A stretch of DNA of 64,000 nt from positions 1 through 64,000 of the forward strand of contig JACPPG010000017.1 in assembly GCA_016191115.1 (NCBI GenBank), given 5' to 3'. Under the pieces are notes generated by a model. The model saw only the letters and a list, made by a program, of their open reading frames with translations, did not search any database and had not been told where the DNA came from. The translations under genes were made by a program, and so were the position numbers. This DNA comes from Planctomycetia bacterium (lineage in GTDB: Bacteria; Planctomycetota; Planctomycetia; Pirellulales; JACPPG01). This document shows, one piece after another, positions 53,823 through 62,187 of the stretch. The number at the start of each line of letters is the position of its first letter. Position 1 is the stretch's first letter.

Positions 53823-54524
53823 ATGCCGCTTGCCCGCCTTGCGCCTGCCACCCTGGCGCTGATTGCCTTGACCGCGTCGGCCGCTGGCGCACAGACGACG
53901 TATTTCGGCCTCGATGACCCGCGCGGAGCGTTCCCCAATTCTCTGCTTGCCCGCAGCAACTTCCTGGCGACGTTGGTTGCCTCCGGGACCGACACTCTGG
54001 AGAGCTTTGCCAACGGCACGCCGGCCCCGACCCTTGTCTTCGGCGCGACGGGCGTGACGGCCGCGACCAATCTGGCGTTCGTCGCCACGTTTCCACCGCT
54101 GGCCGAAAGCGGCGTCAATGCGGTTCTGGACCAAGGACCCGCCACGGCCACCGACCCCGGCATTCCCGACGTGTTCAACCTGAGCACGCCGGTCACGGCC
54201 TTCGGCAGCTTCTTTGCCGACGCCGGCGATGGTGGAGCGAATACGATCACGTTTGTGCTGGAGAACACGATCCTGGCAACCAGCAAGAGCGTCGTCGTCG
54301 GCCCGCTCGGCCCAGGCGCTTCGTTCGACAACGTCTTCTTCTTTGGCGTGACGGACACCACGCCGTTCAATCGCGTGACGATGATCGAGTCCTTGGATTT
54401 CGACGGCATCCTGCTGGACGACGTCACCATCGGCTTCGTGCCCGAGCCAAGCTCGTTGGTGCTGCTCGCAGGCGTGTCCTCGGTGGCGCTTTTGCGTCTG
54501 CGGCGCCGCGGCAAGAAGTCGTAA
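53823..54524 (+). CDS. PEP-CTERM exported protein
   Basis: A 233-residue protein starting MPLARLAPATLALIALTASAAGA, a clean signal peptide, preceded by GGAGAATTGGTTC. The beta-rich body has LESFANGTPAPTLVFGATGVTA and VFNLSTPVTAFGSFFADAGDGGANTITFVL. It ends VPEPSSLVLLAGVSSVALLRLRRRGKKS, a PEP-CTERM tail. The body resembles the PEP-CTERM proteins with a jelly-roll, but no ligand is known. The ORF-track start at 53700 lies in the family A repeat and is rejected. Confidence 0.82.
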   Translation: MPLARLAPATLALIALTASAAGAQTTYFGLDDPRGAFPNSLLARSNFLATLVASGTDTLESFANGTPAPTLVFGATGVTAATNLAFVATFPPLAESGVNAVLDQGPATATDPGIPDVFNLSTPVTAFGSFFADAGDGGANTITFVLENTILATSKSVVVGPLGPGASFDNVFFFGVTDTTPFNRVTMIESLDFDGILLDDVTIGFVPEPSSLVLLAGVSSVALLRLRRRGKKS

Positions 54525-54606
54525 GGGCCGCTTCAGCGAACCTTCCGCGCGGCGGGATCATTTTCCGCAGACGGTGGACCCTGCCGATCGAATTGCGCGG
54601 CGTGCT

Positions 54607-54633
54607 GAAGGCGGGCAGGATGCCCGCCCCCCC
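54607..54633. repeat. Family C half copy (GCGGGCAGGATGCCCGC hairpin)
   Basis: GAAGGCGGGCAGGATGCCCG followed by CCCCCC, identical to the right arm of the 5903-6060 element. It again lies between convergent genes (PEP-CTERM and SMP-30). Confidence 0.75.
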
Positions 54634-54645
54634 TCGCGCCCGGCG

Positions 54646-55584
54646 CTATTTCTTCGCCGGCAGGACTACCTGCCCTTTAACGCCCACGTCGAGTCGGAAC
54701 AGCCCGCCGCCGCCGCTTTCTGGGCCCAGCCCGCCCGTGACGAAGAGCTGGTCCATCTTCGGGCCGCCGAAGGCCACATTGCTGGTCGTCAGGTTACCAC
54801 CCGGCAACCGCCACAGGAGTTTCCCTTCCGGGCTGAGCACCTGCACCTGCCGCATGCCGTAGTGCGCGACGTACAGATTGCCTTTGGCGTCGAGACACAT
54901 GCCGTCCGGCTGGTTGTCGATCTGGCCTAAGGTTTCATCCTTGACCGGCAGGTCGGCCAACACGCGGCGATTGCCGAGCTTTCCCGGCTCCGCGACATCG
55001 TAGACCAGCACGCGGTTCTTCTTGCTTTCGGCGAGGTACAGTCGCTTGCCGTCGGGCACGAGGACGATGCCGTTGGGAAACGCCAGCCCGCTGTCGCACA
55101 GGTGCGTCTTGCCCTGGGCGTCGACGTAGTGCACCGTGCCGATGGGGTTTTTGTCGTCCGAGCCGCCGGGGTCGGAAAAGTAGAATCCGCCGTGGGCCGT
55201 GTCGAGCGAGAGGTCGTTGGGCCCGCGCAGCGGCGTGCCGTCGCACTCTTTCGAGGCCGCCGGCAGCAGTTTGCCATCGGGCGACAAATGCAGCACGGCG
55301 TGCTGGCTGGCGTCGCACACCAGGTGGGTGCCGTCGGCCAACACCTTGTGGCCGTTGGGCGCGCCGGTGACCGCCCAGTCGCGGTGCGCGCCGTCGGGCG
55401 AGAACTGCACGATCGAGTCGCCCTCGGAAACGTAGCCCTGTCCGGCATGATCGAAGACCACGCCTTCGCAGTAATGGGGCACGACGAACAGCTTGACGGG
55501 CTCGACTTTTTTGGTGACGTCGGCAGCGGATGAAATCGTCGAGAGCAACATCGTCAGGATGCCGAGCAGAGCCGAGCGCTGCAT
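54646..55584 (-). CDS. SMP-30/gluconolactonase family protein, exported
   Basis: A 312-residue protein with ATG at 55584 after GGAGGAATCCGCCC. Signal: MQRSALLGILTMLLSTISSAA. A six-bladed propeller is suggested by repeats such as EGVVFDHAGQGYVSEGDSIVQF, GTHLVCDASQHAVLHL, GPNDLSLDTAHGGFYFSDP, NGIVLVPDGKRLYLAES and DGMCLDAKGNLYVAHY. Conserved Glu (CEGVV), Asn (GPNDL) and Asp (QPDGM) match the metal ligands of SMP-30/gluconolactonase. It likely hydrolyses a sugar lactone in the periplasm; substrate unknown. Confidence 0.9.
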   Translation of the reverse strand: MQRSALLGILTMLLSTISSAADVTKKVEPVKLFVVPHYCEGVVFDHAGQGYVSEGDSIVQFSPDGAHRDWAVTGAPNGHKVLADGTHLVCDASQHAVLHLSPDGKLLPAASKECDGTPLRGPNDLSLDTAHGGFYFSDPGGSDDKNPIGTVHYVDAQGKTHLCDSGLAFPNGIVLVPDGKRLYLAESKKNRVLVYDVAEPGKLGNRRVLADLPVKDETLGQIDNQPDGMCLDAKGNLYVAHYGMRQVQVLSPEGKLLWRLPGGNLTTSNVAFGGPKMDQLFVTGGLGPESGGGGLFRLDVGVKGQVVLPAKK

Positions 55585-55899
55585 GGGCGGATTCCTCCGG
55601 TCGAGTCGGGTTTCAATCGTGGGCGAGGTTCACATATAGACGACCGCGTGGCCGGAAGCAACGATTCTGGCCGCGGCAGCGGCGGATTTCGAGTCGATCG
55701 AAATCGCCGGCCCGAAATGAACCGCCAAGTCGCCAAGAAGAGAAACGCCGCAATAACGAAATTGTGTGGTTGCCTCGACGTCGGTTGGCAGTTTCGACCG
55801 ACCCCTCAATTTTCGCATTTCGTGCTTCTCTTGACATTCGGATTTGGACCTTCGACATTTTCCTCCTTGGCGTGTCTTGGCGGTTCCATGCCTTCGCCC
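55585..55899. other. Intergenic region with AT-rich repeat fragments
   Basis: No gene found. The right part carries low-GC text such as TTGACATTCGGATTTGGACC and CCTCCTTGGCGTGTCTTGGCG, like the dispersed fragments near 2050-2200. It ends at the family B2 element. Confidence 0.5.
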
Positions 55900-56023
55900 C
55901 AGGAGAACTGCAACATCCTGGGAGAGGGGGTCAGGCACATTTTTCGGCCGAACGTCCTTCGGAAGAATTGAAAACGGCTTGTGCCGAAAAATGAGCCAGA
56001 CCCCGGACTTTGCAGCTTTCCTG
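55900..56023 (-). repeat. Family B palindromic element, copy B2 (124 bp)
   Basis: From CAGGAGAACTGCAACATCC to GGACTTTGCAGCTTTCCTG, the same 124-bp length as B1. Inner arms GGGGTCAGGCACATTTTTCG and GAGCCAGACCCC again pair with two T-T mismatches when read on the opposite strand. It is flanked by GCCTTCGCCC (55890-55899) and GCCTTCGCCT (56024-56033), a 9/10 direct repeat. It sits upstream of the substrate-binding protein gene. Confidence 0.9.
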
Positions 56024-56129
56024 GCCTTCGCCTGCCGCCGCTTGCCCGCGCGCCCGGCCGTGCTTAGATTGGACAATTCGTAGCAGAGTCGCGCGCCCCC
56101 CTTTCTTCCCACATCGCCAGGAGACACCC

Positions 56130-57173
56130 GTGACCGCGCCGCGCCCGCCCTCCGATTCGCGCCGCCAGTTCTTGCACACCGCCGCCGGCGCTGGCGTGGG
56201 GCTGACCGCGCTTTTGGCTGGTTGCGCGCGGCAGTCCGGCGCGACGGGGGGCGACCGCAAGCCGCTTCGCGCCGCGTTTTCCAACGCCGGGCTGCAAAGC
56301 ACCTGGTGCAAACTGGGCAAGGACACCGCCGAGTTGTGGGGCAAATTGCTCGGCGTCGAGGTTGTTTGGTTCGACGGCGAGTTCGACCCCCAAAAGCAAC
56401 GCAACAAGATCGACCTGATCGTCGACGACGACTGGGACTTCTGCTGCTTCCAGGCGGTGCAGACCGACTCGCTGGAAGAGCCGGTTCGGCAGTTGAAGAA
56501 GCGCAACATCCCGGTCATGTCGTTGGATACGCTGCTAGTGGCGCCGGAACGGATGCGCGAGGTGGGCGTGTGGTGCGAGATCATGCCCGACCAGGTCTTC
56601 ATGGGCGCCACGAGCACGCGCGAGCTGATGCGTCGGATCAACGGCCGTGGGAAGGTGATCCACATCGGGGGCCTGAGCGCTCACAGCGGGGCCCAGGGGC
56701 GGCGTAAGGGGTTCGAGACCGTCGTGGCCGAGTTTCCCGACGTGGAAGTCGTCGGCGGTGGCGTCCGCTGGTGCGATTGGAAGAAGCAGACGGCACGCGA
56801 CACGTTCGACACCCTTTTGGACCAGACCCGCGAGCCCATTGCCGGGGCCTTCTTCCACAGCGACGATATGGCGATCGCCTGCCTGCCGGCTCTCGCGGGC
56901 ACGCCGCACGAAAGAATGTTCATCACCGCCGTCGACGGACAGAAGGAAGGGCTCACCGCGGTCCGCGAGGGGAAGCTCGCCGCCACCACCGTCAATCCCG
57001 TGTGCCTGATCCACATGACGGCCCTGGTGCTCGGGCAGTTCATCGTCCGAAACCAGGAACCGGTCGACATCGTGCCGCTTCAGATCGTTACGCCCGGGCC
57101 GCTCGTCTCATTGGAAACCGGCAACCTGGACGCCATGTCCTACCTGGCCGATCCGCGGCACTGCCTGGTTTGA
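56130..57173 (+). CDS. Substrate-binding lipoprotein of a ribose-type ABC transporter (Tat signal)
   Basis: A 347-residue protein starting GTG at 56130 after CAGGAGACACCC. SRRQFLHTAAGAGVGLTALLAGC is both a twin-arginine signal and a lipobox, so a Tat-exported lipoprotein. The periplasmic-binding (LacI/RbsB-like) fold follows: LRAAFSNAGLQSTWCKLGKD, NKIDLIVDDDWDFCCFQAV, IPVMSLDTLL, MGATSTRELMRRI, VIHIGGLSAHSGAQGRRKGF, GAFFHSDDMAIACLPAL and VDGQKEGLTAVREGK. It heads a four-gene operon with the ATPase, permease and nucleoside hydrolase, so it probably binds a nucleoside or sugar. Confidence 0.88.
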   Translation: MTAPRPPSDSRRQFLHTAAGAGVGLTALLAGCARQSGATGGDRKPLRAAFSNAGLQSTWCKLGKDTAELWGKLLGVEVVWFDGEFDPQKQRNKIDLIVDDDWDFCCFQAVQTDSLEEPVRQLKKRNIPVMSLDTLLVAPERMREVGVWCEIMPDQVFMGATSTRELMRRINGRGKVIHIGGLSAHSGAQGRRKGFETVVAEFPDVEVVGGGVRWCDWKKQTARDTFDTLLDQTREPIAGAFFHSDDMAIACLPALAGTPHERMFITAVDGQKEGLTAVREGKLAATTVNPVCLIHMTALVLGQFIVRNQEPVDIVPLQIVTPGPLVSLETGNLDAMSYLADPRHCLV

Positions 57174-57204
57174 TCGTTTCTGCCAACGCAGGCGGTGGCC
57201 TTCG

Positions 57205-58710
57205 ATGACGACGCTGTCGCAATCACCGCTGTTGGAGTGCCGCGAGATCGGCAAACGCTTCGGCGGCGAAGTAGCGCTCGAAGGCGTCGACTTCACGCTC
57301 TTGCCCGGCGAGGTCCATGGCCTGGTGGGCAGCAACGGCGCCGGCAAAAGCACTTTGATGAAGATCCTGGCCGGCGCCCTGCCCGAACACGCCGGCACGG
57401 TATGTCTCGACGGGCGTCCGATCGATCTATCGAGTCCACAGTCCGCGCTGCGCCACGGCATCGCCATGGTGTACCAGGAGTTGTCGGGGATCGGGCAGTT
57501 GTCGGTCGCGGAGAACCTGTTTTTGGGGCGGCAGCCGACCACGCGTTTCGGCCGTATCGATTGGTGGGCCATGCGCAAGCGTGCGTCGGAGCAATTGGCC
57601 GAGCTTGAGATCGAGGTGGACGTCGAGCGGCGATTGGCGAGTTATCCACTGGTGATCCGTCAGATGGTCGAGATCGCCCGCGGCCTGCACAGCGGCGCGC
57701 GGGTGTTGATCCTCGACGAACCCACAAGCGCGCTTAGCCCTCCCGAGACGCGGCGCCTGTTCGAGTTGATCCGCCGTATGCGCGAACGGGGCGTGGCGGT
57801 AATCTTCATCAGCCACTTCATCGAGGACGTGCTGGCGATCTGCGATCGCGTGACCATCCTCCGCGGCGGCCGGTGCGTCGACACCCGCGACACGAAGGAG
57901 GTCGACAAGCACTTTGTCATTCACGCGATGCTGGGGCACGCCCTCGACACGCGCGAGGTGGGATACGAAACAGGCGCCAGCTTGCCGGTCCGCAGCGCAG
58001 CGCCGCCCCTTCTTTCGGCCGCCGGCCTGTCGCTTCCGCGGGCCTTCGAGGCCATTGACCTCGCGGTTGCGGCCGGCGAGTGCGTGGGCATCTACGGTTT
58101 CGTGGGATCGGGGCACCAAGAGTTGGTCCACTGCCTGGCCGGCGCGCTACGGCCGGCGACCGGCCAAATCACCGTCGAAGGCCAGAGCCTTGTGCTTGGC
58201 AGCACGCACGTCGCCGTGCAACGGGGTGTGGCGCTCGTGGCCTCGGACCGCGGCCAGACTCTCGTGCACGACGCTGAGATCTATAAGAATGTAACCCTTG
58301 CGCATTTGAAGCAGTCGGTGGGCAACTGGCTCGCGCGCGGCCGCGAAACCGCGATCGCCACGCAGCTTTTGGAGCGCGTCGGCTGTCGCCCCGTCGCGCC
58401 GCTCTTGCGCGTCCGCAACCTGTCGGGCGGAAATCAACAGAAAGTGGTGCTGGCGAAGTGGCTACTGGCGCCGGTCCGCGTGCTGCTGTTGGACGAGCCC
58501 ACGCGCGGCATGGACGTCGGGGCGAAGGAAGAGATCATGAAGCTGGTGGCCGAGCAGAAGCGGGCGGGCGCGGCCGTGGTGCTCGCCTCGAGCGAGCCTG
58601 AGGTGGTTCTCGCGCACGCCGACCGGATTTTGGTGATGAGCCGCGGGCGGGTGACGCGGGAATTCGCCGGCGTAACGGTTGACAAGACCATGTTGATGCG
58701 GTTCGCGTGA
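57205..58710 (+). CDS. Sugar ABC transporter ATPase with two ABC domains (RbsA/MglA-type)
   Basis: A 501-residue protein. Domain 1 has Walker A HGLVGSNGAGKSTLMK near residue 40 and Walker B RVLILDEPTSAL. The signature region is degenerate (YPLVIRQMVEIARGL), as usual in RbsA proteins. Domain 2 has an altered Walker A GFVGSGHQELVHC lacking Lys, signature NLSGGNQQKVVLAKWL and Walker B VLLLDEPTRGMDVGAKEE. So domain 1 has the Walker A and domain 2 the signature, as in ribose and galactose importers. It starts 31 bp after the binding-protein stop. Confidence 0.95.
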   Translation: MTTLSQSPLLECREIGKRFGGEVALEGVDFTLLPGEVHGLVGSNGAGKSTLMKILAGALPEHAGTVCLDGRPIDLSSPQSALRHGIAMVYQELSGIGQLSVAENLFLGRQPTTRFGRIDWWAMRKRASEQLAELEIEVDVERRLASYPLVIRQMVEIARGLHSGARVLILDEPTSALSPPETRRLFELIRRMRERGVAVIFISHFIEDVLAICDRVTILRGGRCVDTRDTKEVDKHFVIHAMLGHALDTREVGYETGASLPVRSAAPPLLSAAGLSLPRAFEAIDLAVAAGECVGIYGFVGSGHQELVHCLAGALRPATGQITVEGQSLVLGSTHVAVQRGVALVASDRGQTLVHDAEIYKNVTLAHLKQSVGNWLARGRETAIATQLLERVGCRPVAPLLRVRNLSGGNQQKVVLAKWLLAPVRVLLLDEPTRGMDVGAKEEIMKLVAEQKRAGAAVVLASSEPEVVLAHADRILVMSRGRVTREFAGVTVDKTMLMRFA

Positions 58711-58726
58711 AAGCGAAATTAACTCG

Positions 58727-59755
58727 ATGGCCGTGCCACCATCACAAAACAGGTCGCTCGCTCGCCGGCTGTTTGGCCGGTGGGAGGCATCGGACGTCGC
58801 GCCTCTGGTGAGCCTGGCCGTGCTCGTCGTGTTCTTTGCGCTCGTCGCGCCGGGATTCCTCAAGCCGGCCACGGTCGTGCAGGTGCTCAAGCAAGGCTCG
58901 GTGCTGGCCATCGTTTCGGTCGGGCTGACGTTCGTGCTTTTGTGCGCGGAGATTGACCTGGCCGTGGGGATGTTGGCGCTGTGGACCGCGTGTCTGTGCG
59001 GGTTCCTGTTCCAGCGGCCGTTCGCCGCGGGTCCGTCGGGCGCCGGCGCAGCGCCGGCCTGGGCCGTGGTGGTCGCGATCGCCGTGCCGCTAGCCACGAG
59101 CCTCCTTTTGGGCCTGACGTCCGGCCTGCTCACCGTCTGGTCGCGCCTGCCCAGCTTTATCATTTCCCTGGCGATGATGAACATCGCCGACGGCATGTCG
59201 CGGTGGCTGACCAAAAGCGAGAACCTCAACGTGCCCTCGATCCTCAAGACGATCGGCAACCGCGGCATCGAGATCACCAACCGGTTTGAATTGTCGTACA
59301 GCGCGCTACTGGCGGCGGCGGTGTTTATCGTCGGCCACGTCGTGCTGCAGCACACGCGCTTTGGCCGCTACGTCTACATGACCGGCGGAAATCGCGAGGC
59401 CGCGCGCCTGGCCGGCGTTCGCACCGGACGGATCGTGGTCGCCTGCCTGGCGATCTCGGCCGTGACCGCCGGTTTGGGCGGCCTGGTCAACGCCGGGCGG
59501 CTCAATAGCGTCAGCCTCGACCAGAACGCCGATCTGCTGCTGAGCGCCGTGGCCTGCGTCGTGCTGGGGGGCACCAGCCTCTTCGGTGGCTCCGGCGGCA
59601 TGGGTCGCACCGCCGTCGGCGTGATTACCTTTAGCGTGCTCAAGGTCGGACTGAACCAGATCGCCTGGATCGACGACCTGGCCCGGCCACTGTTGATGGG
59701 ACTCGTGCTGATGGTGGCCCTGGTAGTGAACGGGCTATTGTCCAAAAACAAGTGA
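58727..59755 (+). CDS. ABC transporter permease (RbsC family)
   Basis: A 342-residue membrane protein. Several hydrophobic helices are visible: LVSLAVLVVFFALVAPGFL, VVVAIAVPLATSLLLGLTSGLL and VACVVLGGTSLFGGSGGMGR, the last near the conserved glycine-rich loop of RbsC-type permeases, plus a helix near the end (LMGLVLMVALVVNGLL). The EAAR-like motif GGNREAARLAGVRTGR matches the coupling helix. It starts 17 bp after the ATPase stop and ends 12 bp before the nucleoside hydrolase start. It forms the membrane channel of the importer. Confidence 0.94.
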   Translation: MAVPPSQNRSLARRLFGRWEASDVAPLVSLAVLVVFFALVAPGFLKPATVVQVLKQGSVLAIVSVGLTFVLLCAEIDLAVGMLALWTACLCGFLFQRPFAAGPSGAGAAPAWAVVVAIAVPLATSLLLGLTSGLLTVWSRLPSFIISLAMMNIADGMSRWLTKSENLNVPSILKTIGNRGIEITNRFELSYSALLAAAVFIVGHVVLQHTRFGRYVYMTGGNREAARLAGVRTGRIVVACLAISAVTAGLGGLVNAGRLNSVSLDQNADLLLSAVACVVLGGTSLFGGSGGMGRTAVGVITFSVLKVGLNQIAWIDDLARPLLMGLVLMVALVVNGLLSKNK

Positions 59756-59766
59756 GGGGTTCGCAG

Positions 59767-60825
59767 ATGGCCGAAGTTACGTTTGGCGCTCGAGCGGCGG
59801 CGCGGGTGGCGTTGATCGCGGTGTTGTGGGCGACACACGCTTGCGGCTTAGCCGGCAGCGCTCGTGTCGCGGCGCCCGTTCCGCTCATTTTCGACACCGA
59901 CATCGGCAACGACATCGACGATACACTCGCGCTAGGCGTCATTCATGCGCTTGCCATTCGCGGCGAATGCCGGCTGCTGGCGGTAACCACGAGCAAGGAC
60001 AACCCGCTGTGCGCCCCGTTCGTCGACCTGGTGAACACGTTCTATGGGCGCGGCGACACGCCGATCGGCGTCGTGCGCGGCGGCAAGACGCCCGAGGAGG
60101 GGCGCTATCTGCGCAAGCTGGTCGAAGCGCGTGATGGCGAGCGCCTGCGCTATCCGCGCAACCTGGTCGATGCCGCGGCTATGCCCGACGCGGTCGCCAT
60201 CCTGCGGCGGGCGCTGGCGGGGGAAGCGGACGGCTCGGTGGTCCTGGTGGTGGTCGGGTTTTCGACCAACATCGCGCGGCTGTTGGATTCGCCGGCCGAC
60301 GAGCATTCGCCGCTGACGGGCCGTGAGCTGGTGGCCAAGAAATGCCGTCTCCTGTCGATCATGGCCGGCAACTACGGCCCGAAGCCCACCAAGGAGTACA
60401 ACGTCTTCATCGCCCCGGAGGCGGCGCGGCAGGTGTACGCGGCGTGGCCGACCGAGATCGTGGCGAGCGGCTACGAGATCGGCCAGGCGATCAAGTACCC
60501 GGCCGCCAGCATCGAGCGGGATTTCGGTTACGTCGCGCATCATCCGCTCCGCGAGGCGTACGAGCTGTTCGACAAGATGCCCTACGACCGGGAGACATGG
60601 GACCTGACGAGCGCGCTCTATGCGGTGCGGCCGGACCGCGGCTATTTCACCCTCTCCGAGCCGGGCACCATCACGGTCGACGACAAACAGCTCACGCACT
60701 TTGCGCCCTCGGCCGCCGGCCGGCACCGGCATCTCAAGGTCGACGCCGAGCAGATTGCCCGGGTCCGCGAGGCGCTGGTGATGCTCGCCAGCCAGCCGCC
60801 CGGACACGCTGCCGCCGCAAGATAA
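59767..60825 (+). CDS. Inosine-uridine preferring nucleoside hydrolase family protein
   Basis: A 352-residue protein starting MAEVTFGARA at ATG 59767 after GAGGGG. A signal-like segment (RVALIAVLWATHACGLAGSA) suggests export or a lipoprotein (Cys25). The hallmark Ca-binding DTDIGNDIDDTLALG follows. Other family positions are VVVVGFSTNIARLL, KCRLLSIMAGNYGPKPTKEYNVFIAPEAARQVY (asparagine at the ribose site) and a late ETWDLTSALYAV supplying the Asp. It cleaves the N-glycosidic bond of nucleosides or related ribosides. Placement directly after a ribose-type importer suggests extracytoplasmic splitting of nucleosides followed by ribose uptake. The exact location and substrate are inferred. Confidence 0.9.
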   Translation: MAEVTFGARAAARVALIAVLWATHACGLAGSARVAAPVPLIFDTDIGNDIDDTLALGVIHALAIRGECRLLAVTTSKDNPLCAPFVDLVNTFYGRGDTPIGVVRGGKTPEEGRYLRKLVEARDGERLRYPRNLVDAAAMPDAVAILRRALAGEADGSVVLVVVGFSTNIARLLDSPADEHSPLTGRELVAKKCRLLSIMAGNYGPKPTKEYNVFIAPEAARQVYAAWPTEIVASGYEIGQAIKYPAASIERDFGYVAHHPLREAYELFDKMPYDRETWDLTSALYAVRPDRGYFTLSEPGTITVDDKQLTHFAPSAAGRHRHLKVDAEQIARVREALVMLASQPPGHAAAAR

Positions 60826-60897
60826 GTGCCTGCGTGCCACCTGGCTCTTTGAGATCGGGTAGAATCGACCCGGACACCCTAAAACGGGGGACAAAGT

Positions 60898-62136
60898 ATG
60901 CGCTATCCAGCAAGCGTCCTGGCAATTCTGATTCTCGTGGGGGCAGCCCGAGCGAATGATTCTGACCAGTCTTGGCAAATCCACGGTCAGGTCGTCGATG
61001 AACAAGGAACACCGGTCGAGGACTTCGATGCCGCCACGTTCTGGTCGTCTAATGGCAAACAGTGGGACGAGACAGGCGAGCGGATCAAAGTGACTGGCCA
61101 AGCTGACGCCGGAAAATTCTGGAAGGAAGAAGGACTGCTTGCCGCGCACCCGAAACGGATGGCAGCGCGGCTATCGGAGGGAGAATTCAGCCTCACGATC
61201 GATAAACGACCGCGGGTTTCAGTCTTCGCGGTGGACAAGCGTCACGAGCGTGGTGGCGTTGTCTCGGTCGAAAAGAGCGCGGCGGACAAGCCCGTCACGA
61301 TCACGTTGGCCCCGCTGGTGCGCGTGACCGCCAAGGTCTATTGTTCCGAAGCCGGCAGGACGCCGGATTGGTCGATCGCGGTGATTCACCCTCCGGGGGA
61401 CAAAAGCAACTACCTGCACTTCACGCAATGCGGCTCTGTCCGCGGAGAGATTTCCCTCCTGCTGCCGCCCGGCAAATACGACTTTGATGTCTATAGCCAG
61501 TCGCCGGACGCCAGCATGCGGATGCCGAAGGAACAGAAAGACAAGGATAGCGCGGCGGATCTTCCGGTGCGTGGCATTCGCGTCGAAATTCCTCGTGGTC
61601 AAGCTGCGCTCGACTTGGGTGTGCTCAACGTCGCGCTACCCCGGGACAAGGACGGCATCGCCCGCGACTATTCGCAATTCTACGGAAAAGAACCGCCGGA
61701 GCTGGCGATCACCGACGCTCGCGGCGTGCCCAAGGGAGTCAAGCTGGCCGATTTTCGCGGCAAATGGGTGCTGCTCGATTTTTGGGCCGTGTGGTGTGGG
61801 CCGTGTATTCATCGCAGCTTGCCTGAGCTGACGAAGTTCTACGAAGATCACGCCGCCGATCACGACCGCTTCGAGATTCTGGCCATCTGCAACACCGAAG
61901 AAGAGAAAGCCCTCACGATCGAGGCCTACGACGCGCTCGCCGCAACTATCGTCGAGAAAGTCTGGGCCGGCAAGCAGCTTCCATTTCCGGTCCTGATCGA
62001 CGGCGAGGGCAGAACGTCCGGCATCTACGGCATCCAGAGCTGGCCTTCCGTGCTCTTGATCGACCCCGAGGGTCACCTCGTCAAGAACGGAGACCAAACG
62101 ACCTTGGCCGAAAAGCTCAAAGAGAAGAAGCCCTAG
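60898..62136 (+). CDS. TlpA-like thioredoxin-domain protein, exported
   Basis: A 412-residue protein. Signal MRYPASVLAILILVGAARA, then an N-terminal carboxypeptidase-regulatory-like beta domain (QSWQIHGQVVDEQGTPVEDFDAATFW) and a second beta segment. The C-terminal about 150 residues are a TlpA/ResA thioredoxin fold: VKLADFRGKWVLLDFWAVWCGPCIHRSLPELTKFYEDHA, with the WCGPC active site. It ends FPVLIDGEGRTSGIYGIQSWPSVLLIDPEGHLV, with the cis-Pro at WPS. It likely performs thiol reduction in the periplasm. Planctomycetes have many such fusions. No ABC or cytochrome partner is adjacent. Confidence 0.9.
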   Translation: MRYPASVLAILILVGAARANDSDQSWQIHGQVVDEQGTPVEDFDAATFWSSNGKQWDETGERIKVTGQADAGKFWKEEGLLAAHPKRMAARLSEGEFSLTIDKRPRVSVFAVDKRHERGGVVSVEKSAADKPVTITLAPLVRVTAKVYCSEAGRTPDWSIAVIHPPGDKSNYLHFTQCGSVRGEISLLLPPGKYDFDVYSQSPDASMRMPKEQKDKDSAADLPVRGIRVEIPRGQAALDLGVLNVALPRDKDGIARDYSQFYGKEPPELAITDARGVPKGVKLADFRGKWVLLDFWAVWCGPCIHRSLPELTKFYEDHAADHDRFEILAICNTEEEKALTIEAYDALAATIVEKVWAGKQLPFPVLIDGEGRTSGIYGIQSWPSVLLIDPEGHLVKNGDQTTLAEKLKEKKP

Positions 62137-62187
62137 CGCGCGGTTGTTCCGGAATCGCTCAGCGCGCGCAAAGGTCCTGAGCGCTAA

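Noticed and set aside
59932-61149. 405-aa antisense ORF opposite the nucleoside hydrolase
   Set aside because: Shadow frame; the sense strand has the DTDIGNDIDD motif.
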